Shown here one piece after another: positions 21,572 through 34,414 of a stretch of 64,000 nucleotides of DNA (position 1 is the first letter of the stretch; each line of letters starts with the position of its first letter). The notes under the pieces were generated by a model. The model did no database searches. It was not told where the DNA came from and was given only the letters and a program-made list of their open reading frames with translations. Source of the DNA: Lepiota brunneoincarnata (Eukaryota; Basidiomycota; Agaricomycetes; Agaricales; Agaricaceae). The DNA is taken from positions 496,001 to 560,000 of the forward strand of contig JAEBUN010000028.1 in NCBI GenBank assembly GCA_023014365.1, given 5' to 3'. A program made the position numbers and the translations under genes.

Positions 21572-24500
21572 TCATTGTACAGCCCTAGACCTGTCACGCA
21601 TGTGACACCCGCTCAATTGTCGATGGCTTGAGTTGAGCACATCTCCTGGAAGATGGTCAGTGGTTGTCACACGATCAGATAAGGGGACACATACCTGAAT
21701 AATTGGCTTCATGATCAGGCAGTCCTTCTCCCACAGGAAGGATATGGCCGCATAAATGGTGGTTGAGCTTGGTAGAATTTCCACCTTGGCATTTGTTATG
21801 CTCAACCAGGCACCAGCACCAAACTCTTCAAAGTTGTTGAGGAAATCAAGTGGTTCCTGTTGTTGATATCGATGAACTGCAAGGAAGAAGTCTGTGCTGA
21901 TATCAGGGGCAAATATGGCCCTTATTACAGCTGGAACCAATTGTTTGTTGCATGAACAGTAGAAAAATATATAACTATTTCTCTTCGTTCTGAAGGTAGT
22001 TGAGAATTCTTTACCGTTGATGACACATCTCGGAAAGTGGTTGGCTTCTTTGCTCGAGATGTCATAAGCCTGTAGTTGCCTCCAAATATCCATGTCAAGT
22101 ACAAATTTCTTCCCCGCTCCCTTTGGGTACGTACACTGGCCGAAGGTGGTGGTGTCATCTGAGAGTGTGCCAATTTTCTGCAAGGGGAAACAATGGCCAA
22201 GAATGTCTGTCACTTCATCGGAAAGTTTGAGGCATTTGGGACCAAAGCGGCTTAAGCTAGCTCATAACTCTGACTCTGTGCAGAAAGATTTGAGCAACGT
22301 GCTTTCTAGTTCTCCTGTAGCTAGATTAGTATGATTCGCACACAAGGAGAGGTATCATACCAATCTTAAAGTCACTGTTCAGGCCCTGTAGGTGCCTGAT
22401 GAGCCTTTCAAATGGGAACATCCACCATCCATGCATGGGTTCAAATAAGCAAAGGTACTTGTCAATGTGTAGGGCATTATGATGAATGGGGTGAAGGTCA
22501 ATGCCTGGTCAGATTTGGCATATTGTCTGGATATAGGCACTCATAGTTGCCAGGTAGTGATTGGCGCAAGTTTCAGTGATCGTGTGTGAGGTCGCATACT
22601 GTATGGCTATGGAAAGAAGGAGCGTACTTCTTACAGTAAGCTGCTTGATTTTGGAGAAATCCTCCGGTCTAGCAGGGTATGCCCACATTCTCATCAGAGC
22701 AACAGGCAGATCAAACTCTATGCAGGCTCGCCACTCATCGGCCTTGAGTTTACTGTGTCTGGTAGTACCAAAGTTGGAGGGGGGACATGTTTTCCAGGTA
22801 GGGCGTAAGATGGACATAATACTCTGTTGGATTCGCAGGAGATCAGATGATGAGATGAAAGGACCGGAGGTGGTTAATTCTTCTGACTCTTCGTCCTTGT
22901 CGAGACTGAAAGTAGGCAGGTCATGGTCATCATTGTTCATGTGATCTTCTAGACCAGCGGGGGGTGAGACGGGTTGAGTTATACCCTACTGGATATCAAT
23001 AAGGGGTGCAGGTGCACTGTGAGGGGACACTTACAAGGAGTGCAGAAACGAAGTGAAGCTTCTTGATTCGCCTAGAGTTTTGATGAATCTGAACTCCATG
23101 CTCCTGGCACAGTGTATGAAGTACAGGGATCGAGAGATGGTGGAGCGCCGCTGAAGTTGGATTGCGTTGAAGAACCCGACGGCCATGCACGAGTTTCTTT
23201 TCTTGAGGTTTTCTATGTAGAAGATTGTCATTGTCGTCTGTCGGAAGAGGTTCCTCCCAATTGATTCCAATGATGACATGGAAGTGATGTTTAACAAGCC
23301 CAAGGAAAAGGTTATGCATGCCATCGATGACTACATACCTTGTAGGATCCCAATAGGGTAACCGGAGGAGTTCTGTCCATCGTACACCATTCTGTTTGTA
23401 CAGTTTGGCGCAACGAGATTTGCTGGGTGCATCACACCATGCGATTGCAGCATCCTGGAACTCAGTTAAGTTCACAGGTTGCCAAGCTTTTGTCGTCTGG
23501 TCAGTGTTATTTATGTTCTTCTTGAGGAGATGGCAAAGGCTGCAAAAACGAGTGGCAGAATGACCGGCACATCCTGAAATTTTGCATGACCCCGGTAGAT
23601 CATTGACGTTTGGTATGACAGCTTCCCGTGAGCGGTGTCCCTCCAGGTGCTCATATGTTTGACTGAACCATGTGCCTTCGATGTAGCAGGTAATTAAGGT
23701 GTTGACTAATTCTCCCAGGTATGAATTGAGCCCATCATCGGAGGGTTGCCTGGGTCCAGGAACGATGCCAACGAGATATATGTTCTCGGGCTTGTAGCGG
23801 AGTTCAGGGGGCAAACTGAGGCAGACCATAGCAAAGATCCCGCAAGAGACCGATTTCCCTGCAGCTTTATTATGAAATGGATTGAAGGCGTCATAACTTA
23901 GACTCCAGACAGTTCGAATCTCGCCTTCACAGTCAACAAAGATGTTGCCCTGGTGATCACGGAACTCTCGAACTCCTTGGCTCTGCATGATGTCGTGAAC
24001 GGTTGTGCCTTGCGTTGGAGGGCAGTTTGTGGCCCGGATAGCAGCCTCAATGCTGGGGTGAGTGTAGAATGAGGCAAGAAAAGTAGTGAAGCTCTGCATC
24101 GTGTAGGGATGGATTGGAACTCGGACACTGAAACCATCGCGAACTCCAAGCTTGCAAAGCCTCACTCCACAAGGCTGACGGCCAGGAAATTGAACAAAGG
24201 TACATTGAGATGGGTAGATCAGGTGATCACCCTGAGTGAGGGGGGGGTAGAGGGAGTGGCACGTAGGGCATGTAGCATAAGTGGTGACCGTTGGCTCAAT
24301 AAGAAATTTGGCCCAAGTGACACGAACATCATTGGGGATTGTATCAAACAACTGTTTGTGTGTGTGGTCATGAAAAGCAGATTGCAAAGCCAATTTTGTC
24401 ATCCGAAGAGAAAAGTTGCTCACTGAGCAAGAGCACAAGGCAAGGAGGTGAAGGGCAACAGCTAGATATAGGATGATAATAATGCTGGGATTGGCCTGTC

Positions 24501-25028
24501 GAAGGGGGTGATCGAAATAACGGTCTGAAGTAGTGATTTTGATGAGTGCTCTATGCGGCGATTGAATAGGGAAAAAAACTCACCTGTGTTGTGCACATTA
24601 AGCTCTTGATTCAGAGTCGCTTTCCAGTCTTCTATCCTACATTCAAGCATCGGTACAATCACTTGAATGACTTGTAAGGATCCATGTTTCAGATGGATAA
24701 TGCCTGCGCTCCCATAATCAGATAACCCGTTGAGGCGAAGACGTAGGCGGTTGAAAGTTTGGAGCTCTTCTTGAAAATATGCCAAAGCTTCGTTTCTTGT
24801 GGAAAATCTGGTTGACGTCTGGTGCAATGGCACCGGTGTGTTGATTTTATTCCAGATGTTGAGCTCCTGATGAACATCCTGTGCTTTTGTGCTGGTCGAT
24901 TTGAGAATGGCCAGAAGTTCGTTGAGAAGGTCATCACGACTTGATTCTGGAGGGGACGGAGCGCTGAGAATCAGGCGGGATAAGCCATCGTGAATACTAT
25001 CCGATGGGGGAGGGGTGTTGGGAGACAC
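21572..25028 (-). CDS. Tnp2-type (CACTA-like, transposase_21) transposase
   Basis: This is probably the enzyme that cuts and moves the giant element. Exons read from 25028 to 21572. The N-terminal exon (MSPNTPPPSDSIHDGLSRLI) is followed after a short intron by a hydrophobic segment (NPSIIIILYLAVALHLLA). Then come the zinc-binding-like region (TTYATCPTCHSLYPPL, CGVRLCKLG) and the catalytic core with FVDCEGEIRTVWSLSYDAFNPF and YWDPTRYVVIDGMHNLFLGL, where conserved acidic residues lie. The exon at 22940-22509 holds TTRHSKLKADEWRACIEFDL, a block typical of fungal Tnp2 proteins. The C-terminal exon ends at 21572. Exon limits are approximate. No obvious frameshift breaks the core, so it may be functional. 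Confidence 0.85.
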
Positions 25029-25949
25029 TCATTTTCATCCCATGCTAGTTTCCGAGTGGGGTATTGGTTAATTTGGATGTGGATTCTGGGATACGACCAA
25101 GCGTGCTGGAATATATGAATGTTAGGTCTTTATTCCGTAAGTAGAAGTAAAAAATACTTGGGGCACGTGCAATAAAGACCTTGTATTTCACAATAAACCC
25201 CCTTATTGAGAACAATATGGTAAGTCACAACCAAAGTGCTTGTATTTTCAGCTTATAAACCAGTATTAGCAGTGGGCATCACATCTCCATGAGTATGTCG
25301 GCACATGCCTTAAGGACTGTGTACACCCTAAATAGTGACTCTCCTAATCTTCATTCAACTCTTCGAACCTGCTGGAAGACAGGCCCCGAGGCCATAGCGC
25401 AGACTGCATGAGTGATTGACAAAGTTATCCCGGAACCACGTGGAGAGCTGGGGCAACTTGCTCAAGGTGGTTACACATTATTTACAGTACTTGGATGGGA
25501 GCAGAGTACATACAAAGAAGTACAGGTGTGTTCCACACATAATGATTTTACACTGTTCTTGACAAGCAAATAGAAATTTGTTAGAGAAATTGTGGGGCGT
25601 CACCTAAACAACTGCAAGCCATTCATGGAGCAGGATCCCAAAAAGGTGGAAGAGGTCTGTCAAATGGTATGGACACAACCAATATCTGTACATATACGTC
25701 AATAATGTGCATGAAGATCACTAAAAAGTTCCCAGTCCTAAACCACTACGAGAATAACTGGGCAACAAAGAAGTTCATACATAGTATACTATGTAATTGC
25801 AGATGGAACAGATAGAGGCCTTAAGGGCCCAAACAGATACATACCTTAATTGTCGATGATACCAATACAATTCCATCATGTGGTGTTTCGCCAGGGGCAA
25901 AGTCAGGGCACCACATTGGTTTGTGAAACTTGAGGGAGTGGGAATCAGG
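25029..25949. other. Non-coding spacer between transposase and linked gene
   Basis: Nothing recognisable lies here apart from AT-rich sequence and short chance ORFs. It is the upstream region of the minus-strand transposase (start at 25028) and the downstream region of the gene at 25950-28737, so the transposase promoter should lie in 25029-25300. Confidence 0.4.
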
Positions 25950-28737
25950 TCAGGATTCCATGCCGATCCACTGTGCCTGTGACAACGCTTTTCGCCAAGT
26001 CGCATCATAGTAGTTGGCAGGAAGATGTTTTGGAACACCTGTGGTCATATGATCAGGAGGATTGTTGATAGTTGTTGAGGCTAAGATGCGTTCCAGGTGT
26101 CTGTTGCCCCGCCTGGAGATACTAGCACGGCCAGTGTTATCGACAGAAGCCAGGACAGCTGCGATCTGAGCATTACACCAATTCAGTTCAACATGTCGCA
26201 CCCGCTTCAACTGTACTCCATAGGGCTCTGTTTTGGTCTCATCCCCACTCATGCCCTTATCTGTGAGATTCTGGACTAAATTACGAATGCTGGTCCAAAA
26301 AGTCGGATCATCGTGAAAACGATCTTCAATTATCCCAAGGTGATGCTTATAGAGCTGATGAATATGGGTTAATCTACAACATTTGAGCTGGAAGGAGCAT
26401 CCAGGATACGCACTCCACTTCTTCTTGAGTTCATACGGCCCTGCCGCATTTTCATTATCCTCCCAGCAGCCACACAAGCCTCCTTTTCAGTACAAGATTC
26501 CGTTGCTTGGGGGGGAGGTGGCTGGGCATCCAGGTATGCTTTCTTTGTACGTTTGAGAATACGAACCATATGAATCCTTATGCATTGAGGTGTAGTTGCC
26601 CTGGGTGGTAGCTCAAATAAACCTAAGATTCAGGACCGTGAACCCTCGAGACTTGATAGACACCTAGCTCCTTCGGTAGCAGTCAATTTCTTGAGCTGCT
26701 CAATGTCATTAATGAGGTGAGTGTGGTATTCATCCACAAGTAAGGTCAACATATCATTATTCCACCTCGATCAAGTCAACGGTAGATTCCAGTTGAAGCG
26801 AGGGGAATTAACTTCAGGCCCATTTTCGTTGGTTTTGTAATAGCGACTGATTTTCTGCTCATCTGGAGGGGTAGGTATATTAGCTGGCACTGAGTGCCAA
26901 AGGTTCTTGTTTTTGAAATATTCCCACAGATGTCGCTGGTTATGTGAGCATACATCCTGACTTACGAGAACTAAACAAGCATACCACAAGTGCTATACTA
27001 GGGGTTTGTTTCCTAGGTGTGCATTTCTTCTCATCTTTCTGGCATTCAGCTTGAACTTCTTCCATAGACTCATCAGAGTCATAACTGTCAATGGCATTAT
27101 CTAGAGGTTGGGACGCTTGCTGGTGGTTGCGTGAGAGGGTGGTGCTGGGGCTCGAAGCTGGGGTTCCAGCTGCCTGCATGGGCAGCCTATTGAGACGTTT
27201 GTCAATAGCCTCCATTAGTGCTGCCTGGAGTTGTGCCTAGACAGATCAGTTAGCATAATGGCAAGGGGAGGAGGAGGGGTTCCGCACCACATTCAGTGTT
27301 GCTTGTAACTTCAGCTTGTCTAGTCCTTGCTGAAACTAAAAGAACAAAGGGTTTGAATGAGCAGGTATTGGGGAAAAGAGATATACAAACCACTCTCTCA
27401 AGATCCTGTTGGTGTGAAGAAAGTTCTGATACTACAAGGTGCTGAAGCCAAGGTGAGCAAAGGTCCAACCCCAGGTAATAGGATACCACTCACCCGGGTT
27501 TTGACGGATGGTCGCACCTGGCCAGCCATGGGATCATCAATATCTTTGTTCAGGTCCGTCTAATGACCATTTAATATGTTTTTAACTTGGAATGCGCAAG
27601 AACCTACATCACTCGGTACGGAACCAGCCCTTCTTCCTTCAGCAGTATTCAACTCACGGGACAGCTGGCTGTCATTGATATGGGTCATGCTAGCCTCAGC
27701 AAGTCTAACAGAGGTGTTTGTGGATGGGATGGGGGGATCTAGTAAGGGAGTTGCACTCGGAGTAGCGCATCCAGTCAAAGGAGTTACATCTGTAATTGAG
27801 AATTCAGCTGGAGGAGCCGTGGTTTGGATAGGGGATTGGATGGAGGGAGCAGCATTCCGGATAGGGGATCTGGCCAAAGGGCCAGCATTTGGGGTGGGGG
27901 ATTTAATGGCGGGAGCGACATTTGGGGTGGGGGATTCAATGGTGGGAACAACATCCAAGAGAGGATGTTCAGTGGGAAGAGAGGCATTTGGGATCACGGA
28001 TCTGGCTGTGTTCAGGGTGGTAGGTTCGGCAGGGGGAGTTACATTTCGGAGGGGACTGGCTCTCAGGATAGGGGATCTGGCTAAAGGAGCTTCGTTGGGG
28101 GTGGGGTATTCAGCGGAAGCCAGAGTCGGTTGTCCGACTGAAGGGGTTATATCTAGGCGGGAGGGCTCTTCTGGGGCGATTACATTAGGGCAGGAAGGCT
28201 CATCCATGTTCTGGTGGGAAAGTACACCCATCTAAGGAAAATGAGAGAAGAGTTATTTGTGGGAGGGGTGGGACATACTTTGACATCATGTCCTGTGGCA
28301 CCTGGCCAGAGATATGAATTGAGTGTGCGCCCAAAACGTACCAAGCTCTGTATATTGTGAGTTATGGTGATGATTGCAGAAATTCTGTGACCCACACTAT
28401 GAGCAGCAGAAGCAGCAGTAGGATTACTTTCGTGTTGCTGCCTGGTGAAGTAATTAGGCGTCAAATTCTGCGATATGAGACATATATTCACCTTCTCGGA
28501 GAAAGGCTCCGATCCCCACATCTGCCTAATTCTTCGCGGCTGCATCAACAAACCATGAGATGTGACGTTCCAAAAGTTCCAAGTGTACTTACCTCTTTGA
28601 AGATAAGCTTCGACGTCTACCCCTCAAACCAACATCGTGCTCTTCGACTTGCGGTGAGTGATGGGAACAGAGGGTGCGTTGATGACGGGGTGGTGAGCAG
28701 GTTTCACGTTGACGTCGGTGTGTTCGAGAGGGATTCA
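25950..28737 (-). CDS. Transposase-linked conserved gene with proline-rich repeats (unknown function)
   Basis: The gene starts at an ATG near 28737 (MNPSRTHRRQRETCSPPRHQ), with a GTAAGT donor about 145 bases in. It continues through several exons in different frames. The exon at 28231-27560 carries about ten degenerate repeats of a P-rich unit (ARSPIRNAAPSIQSPI-like). Later exons read MEAIDKRLNRLPMQ with an acidic SDESMEE stretch, then HLWEYFKNKNLWHSVPANIP. Last is 26280-25950, with NLVQNLTDKGMSGDETK and LPANYYDATWRKAL. The last two blocks are familiar from ORFs beside basidiomycete DNA transposons. It may be the second, DNA-binding component (TnpA-like) of the element, but no DNA-binding fold is visible. 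Stops between some blocks leave open whether all exons are intact. Confidence 0.55.
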
Positions 28738-28952
28738 TGGTAATATGAAGGCAGGTTTCTGCGGTACATGACTTATAAAGGGAGGACAACTATTATGGGT
28801 GCAACAAAACGTAACGGAAAACAAAAACATTTGCGAGGATACAAATACTTTTCATATACAATCCAATTTGGTTGAGCGTCATTCCTGATAGGTCATGCCT
28901 AAGTTGACAGGAGGCACTGGCACGAACAAAAGATACAAAAAATATTGTCGCA

Positions 28953-30800
28953 ATGGCTATAGCAACAGGATATGCACAAAAAGATACAAAAGATCAAACC
29001 AATATAAAAGTTGAAAGTGAAGGCGGCGGAGCAAGTGCAACAAACTTCCAAACACCCCAATTTTACTCCAGACGACCTACAATGCCTTCAGCAGGTGTCA
29101 AGGTATATTGCGTTGGCTCGAACTCATGCCTATGTCTCATATGATTATAGATTCAGCTTAAACACAATCTGAAGGCCCACCACCTTCCCATCAACGTGCT
29201 GAAGTTTAGCCCCGACAGATCCAGATTGTTAAGTGGAGGTGGGTAATGCAAGCCAACCGCTGATTTATGATTAACTGTGATCTATAGCAGATGATGGAAC
29301 ACTTACAGTTTGGAACGTCGAGCAAGGGTATGCATGTTGGACGTTCAAAGTTCTCTTCAATGGCCCTGTCTCTGCTGCGACGTGGTTATGTTCAGATGGG
29401 GAGGATAGGCCTGCATGTTTTGCTTTTGGTTGCGTGGATGGAAAGGTTTTCCTCTACCAAAAAGCCCCCTCTGATTCATCGGTACGCTCAAATGCCTCTG
29501 GGATACGATATGAGAAGTTAATTTTTTGCAGACGTATCAAATCAGTTTTCATGTACAGGCACACGACGAGAGAGTAGAAGAACTGGCCTTTGACATGGTT
29601 CATCGTCAGCTTGCGTCTACTTCCCCTGATAGCGTGAAGGTTTATGATATCAACAATCAAGGCAGGTCGCGACACCACAGGTTCAGAGCGTTATTCTTAC
29701 TTCAACCAGGTCAACTAGTTGAAATCGTGTCCAAACCAGCAAACGGCAACATACCAAGAGGACTTGCATTTATTAATTCAGGATCAGAACTTGCTATCTC
29801 TTATCTAGAATCACATGAAGTGTAAGCCTCAAACATGGAAAATGACTTGCTAAGTACTTACATGTGAGACAGCCAATTTTTCCATGTGAATCCTTGGGAA
29901 GGGACAGCACCAATCACGCTGCTTACTCGAATGTAAGCAGGGAAAGATAGCATGATTTATCTCATTCCCTGAAGTTTCAATATCCAGCGGCCACTCTGCA
30001 ATTTCCTCCGATGGAAACCAACTAGCAGTTTCAAATCTGGAAACCGGAGTGGATATTTATTCATTCCCGAATTGCCAACCTATAAGATCATTCACTTACC
30101 CGATTGCCCGGAACGTACCAGTTCTGGTATCCTTTGCACTGGATGACCGGTTTATCATTGCCGGCAGCGATAATGGCAGGCTGCGGGTTTTCAGGACGAG
30201 AGAAGAGAGCAAGGTAAAGGAACTGCCACATGGTGGTGGTGAGTCAAAACGTTCAGATAGAAATGGAGGCACTCAACTAGAAAATAGACAGCCATATAGT
30301 TCAAATTATTGCAGTGCGTTTTGCCCACAAATTTTGAAGGTTTTATCTAACCACCTCAGGAGGTCCAACAAGTTGGAGATACATGTCTTGTTGCGACAGG
30401 TGGGCAAGATGGTCGTGAGCACTCTGTGAAAATTTGGACTCTGCATTCTGAGGTAAAGATAGCTGCTCCAGAAAGGTATGAATGGCTAACCTCCCTGCAC
30501 AAAAGGCAACCGTCCATCCTCCCGACACGTCAAGGAATTCGATAGTGGCCCCGAGTACGGTGTTCGGGCATCTCCTGTGGACCATGTTAGTGGTCCTGGT
30601 TGTACAACTTGTGTTGAGTATGTTGCCACGCAACTTATTACAGGAGTACGTACTGGACCTTTGGAAGTTCTGTGTCAACCCTCAGAGAGAAAACGAGGAC
30701 TTGATAGACACAGGAAACTTGATAGATGCAGGAGACATCGTACCAGTGACAGCTATAAGGGTAAAAGATTTCTGGGATTCCCTGAGGAACATTTAGTATG
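28953..30800 (+). CDS. WD40-repeat protein, copy 2
   Basis: The plus-strand gene holds blades INVLKFSPDRSRLLSGG, then after an intron DDGTLTVWNVEQGYACW; CFAFGCVDGKVFLYQ; VEELAFDMVHRQLASTSPDS with VKVYDI; LDDRFIIAGSDNGRLRVF; and near 30400 ATGGQDGREHSVKIW. At least three introns are needed (around 29238-29287, 29489-29532 and 29823-29990). It is oriented opposite to WD40 copy 1 and similar to it throughout, so the transposase and its partner gene are bracketed by two diverged WD40 paralogues. The C-terminal end is uncertain. Confidence 0.65.
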
Positions 30801-31119
30801 TTGGCGCCAAGTAGAATAAGTAATAATACACCTTGGACATTCCACACGTTCGCAGGCTATAGAGTTGCTATCGAGACTGGACAGTATTTCAGTAGCTTAT
30901 TAGGTACCAAAAAAAAAGGTCGGGCTGCTTATCACACTCCCTGGACCCCTCAACTTTCCTCCACCCCCACACCAACAAAAGAACGCCATGCCAGAGCGAT
31001 GCAAAGAATGTGCTTGGATAATCCAAATGCACATATGCAAGCGAGTTGAACCTCACATACTTGGATAGTCCAAAGCACGCAGAGGACACAGGTTGTCGAG
31101 GCAAAATTGGGGCTGTTGC

Positions 31120-31350
31120 AATGAGTGGACATGAGCGAAAGACAAGAGTGGGTCACCATGGCTGTGACAAATAGAAGAGCGGGTCATGTCAATGTGACCA
31201 AGCGAGGTGAGCTATTGTGACCTACAAGAGCAGGTCACAATAGCTGTGAGAAAGTGAAGAAGAGCAGGTCATGACAACGTGACCAAGCAAGGAGCGAGTC
31301 ATCGTGACCTACAAGAAGTGTCACAACATTGTGACAGCGAGAAACGTTTG
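31120..31350. repeat. Cluster of GTCAC / GTGAC motifs in both orientations
   Basis: About twelve copies of GGTCAC, GTCACAA, TGTGAC and related 6-mers alternate in both directions, many inside repeats of the form AGAGCGGGTCA..GTGACC. Clusters of short bidirectional motifs are where CACTA transposases bind. A smaller set lies at 16725-16765. Confidence 0.6.
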
Positions 31351-32019
31351 CCCCCACCGAACTGACCCTCCCCTCCTCAGTACCACAAGCCTCCTGTGCG
31401 TTGGATTATCCAGTCACAGGCTCACAACTGCACAGCAATGGATCGGTTTAACCGGACATAGCCCAGAACAAGCCCTGAGCACGGTCGCACATCACTCACC
31501 CAAGACCAAGCAGCCACTCGACACCCCCACAACTCCAAGAAAACCCTGGCCCCTTGAAAGACCAGGACAAAACGATGTGTAGCAGTCTCATTTCCGCACA
31601 CTATGACAGAATGTTTTTTTCCTTACATACCTGATATCTTTGTGAGGGCTGCACTACATACTCTTTGCTATAATCAACATTCGCTCATACGCTATGACAA
31701 ATTCTAGATTCGCAATCATTTCTCAATGAATTACTGTGGGTGACCAAGGAACTGGTCTGCGAATGAGTCATACCCTTGGCAGGTAGTATCACACTCGCGT
31801 TTGGTATGAAGTTCAGCTTCTGGTTTATCTACCATTAACTGAGACAAATAGTATTAATTCCAGGCCTTTAAGAAGGGTGGCATCTACTAATAAACTTATG
31901 ATACTCGCCACCGCTAACCACCTGCCCACCAGACCTCTCATGTGCTCCCGTGGTGATCCAGCCACCCTTGCCTATAAACAGAAGTTCTCTATATACTTGT
32001 TTGTAGCGAATGTTCGTGA
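31351..32019. other. Gene-poor stretch
   Basis: No gene is recognised. It contains GGATTATCCAG (31406) and ATCGGTTTAACCGGA (31441), direct counterparts of motifs at 16560-16890, followed by AT-rich sequence without convincing ORFs up to the SINE insertion. Confidence 0.35.
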
Positions 32020-32031
32020 GTCCATTTAGCC
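32020..32031. repeat. Target duplication of SINE copy 1, left
   Basis: GTCCATTTAGCC lies here and again at 41359-41370, just outside the SINE 5' end. The match may extend four more T residues into the tail. Confidence 0.88.
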
Positions 32032-32789
32032 TTTTTTTTTTTTTTTTAAAACCCCCAATTTACGAGATATAGGGCCCTCCCGTGAGGGAGGACCCTATTG
32101 CTTTGCGCTCTTGCGAGGCAAGCACCAGATAATGCACCGGACCCCAGAATCAACTTAGACTCTAACCTGACTTAGTCAGCCAGGAGAACCGACAGAGGAT
32201 TTAGTGCCCTCTAGCCAGATCGCGGGAGACTGTCCCGGCCTGCTACGGCCCGTGCTTCACCAGGGAGTTCGTATAGAGCCCCGGCTACTGGGGTTCCCGT
32301 CCCCAGGCAGGTGGTTCGCTGGTGCCAACCGGCGCGGATCCCCACCTGTCCCAGGTCTCTGCCTCGCCCGCAGCCAACCACGTTGCACTTCCAGAGGTCC
32401 ACAGACCCCTAGCGTGGAGTTGTTTCAGCCTCAAGCCCGTGCCACACACCGTCGTGTGGAACACCCATTTGGGGATCGAACCCAGAGCATGCCCAGATAC
32501 GGTCCCACCCAGGAGTCTGCGGTGTGGACGGCGGACCTCCCCAATCAGCAACCCCTAAGGGAAGCCGTGGGTCACCACAGAACACCCAGCGCCCCACCCT
32601 TTGCCACGGACCCAGGAACCTACTACCATGGACTAACGACTGGTACTCACCCGGGGTATGCCAGCAGCACGCCGGACCGGGCTTTCCCAATGTGGGGGGT
32701 TGCCTGGCCCCAATTGGGACATTCAACCTGTTTTTGTTATCTTCCCCCGCTTACTGCGCCCTGTGCTTTCGCTCCCTTATCGGGCACAG

Positions 32790-33487
32790 TGTTATGAACA
32801 GTCCAGACCGGGAAGAACAAGAACTATTGTTCGACTTTACAAGATGGGTACAGGAGACTACAGACCAACTACGGGCACAAGAATACGAAGACGAGGAAGG
32901 GGAATATTACACCGCCATGCAGGACCTGGCGAGAGAAGCAGGAATGGAGATAACCTTGGAGGATATATTGGAATACCCCGAGGACGAGGAAGATAACCAT
33001 GGATCAACCGATCCAACCTCCGATACGGATGGAAGCACCGAGAGAATGGAGAGCGAGAACGGAGAGAACTCCATGGAGATACAATCGGGAGAAGGAGATT
33101 ATGAGTCAGAGGAAAGCGATGGAACATCGCACAGCAGTAGCGAGAGTACTGACTCATTGTAATATAAATAACGCTAGGATGCCATCAGCTAGGATGTGCA
33201 TCATGGTCAGGACTGCGCACGACCAGTAGAACAGCCAAGTAACCTATAACGAGTATATAGCACCTCATAGGTATATAAGGCCTGTACAAGTAGAGATTAA
33301 AGCCCTAAGCTTTAATCTTGTTAACAGCGGTCGTTTACCTCTCTGCCTTAACTTGGCGTCTTCCCTCGTTATCTCATTGAGCGCGATCCACTAAGCTCTA
33401 TAAGGCCAACCGTCTCGGACACCTTGTAGAGTGATTGAAGGCCGTCTCCAGTTATCCTCGGATACAGAAGGAGCACGGATCATAACA
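32790..33487 (+). repeat. 5' LTR of the gypsy element
   Basis: 698 bp, TGTTATGAAC...GATCATAACA. An ORF starting at the ATG at 32794 fills U3 and stops with TAA directly before TATAAATA (33163-33170). It differs from the 3' LTR at about 33388 (G to A) and 33447 (C to T). Confidence 0.95.
33163..33170 (+). promoter_or_regulatory. TATA box of the gypsy 5' LTR
   Basis: TATAAATA follows immediately after the stop codon of the U3-encoded ORF. It is the only canonical TATA box in the LTR and would start the genomic RNA at about 33190-33200. Confidence 0.6.
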
Positions 33488-34414
33488 TTAGATTAAAGCT
33501 TCCTTTGGACAACCTCCATCGTACACCCCGTGGTATCGGTACGCCTTGTCGCTACCCTTCCACACCGACAGACGATACGCTTTATCGCTATCCGAGTGTC
33601 AACCGTATCTGACGACACGCCTTGTCGCTGTCCGGTGATACACCCCCGTAGAGCAGGCCACCATACCCTCTGCACCCTTGGTCAGATGCACCGAAAGCAT
33701 TGATAGGTCATCCACACCTTTAAGTGTTGATTGGGATAACGCACCCGTAAGCGTTGTATACAGGTCATCCGCACCTTCAAGCGTCGATTGGGATAACGCA
33801 CCCGCAAGCGTTGTTTATTCACCCTCACCTTCACCTTCGACTTCTTCCCTCTTCACCCTGTCTACAAACCGAAACGACCCCCTTGCCACCGACTACGAAG
33901 AATCCAACAGTTCTGACTGGTCGACAACCGACTCCGAACCCGACTTCACACCCCCTCCACCACGGACCCTAAAAAGAAAACAAAACCTATACCCCTCACT
34001 CGTTCACCCTCTGGTTCCGCACCGTACCCTACACAACCTACCGAGAGAGTTCAACGACGAACAGAAGACCCAGGATACCCAGCACCCCCAGCATCAGTTC
34101 TTCAATCCCTACCTAAACAACCACCACCTGAAAGAACTGCCACCTCTACCCGCTCAAAGCTCGGGGAGCCGATTCATAGAACATCTACCCCATCCTCCGG
34201 TCCTCAACCCTCAACAAGTACAAGAACTAGCGACAACACTTCGCAACAGAAACCCCCAAGAACATTCTCACCCCTCACATCACCACTTGGATCACCGGTA
34301 CACTCACCGCCTCGATCCAGTTCCCCTGTACAATCCGAACCATCCGAAGTTAGCCCCACTACCGGGTCTATTCACACTTCCGACGAGGAATCCACAACCT
34401 CTGACATTAACAAT
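33488..34414 (+). other. Gypsy leader with short tandem repeats
   Basis: The leader between the 5' LTR and gag contains several spaced copies of ACGCYTTRTCGCT (33540-33640) and a 54-bp direct repeat with GATTGGGATAACGCACCCG (about 33725-33830). A frame is open from 33678 across gag in a different phase. No primer binding site complementary to a familiar tRNA was recognised after the LTR. Confidence 0.5.

Noticed and set aside
31304..31582. A 92-codon ORF after the GTCAC cluster
   Set aside because: Its composition is low-complexity (T, P and H rich) with no domain, and it begins inside the motif cluster.
32524..33162. A 212-codon ORF joining SINE body and 5' LTR
   Set aside because: The first 90 codons are SINE sequence; only the part from the ATG at 32794 corresponds to the LTR-encoded frame.
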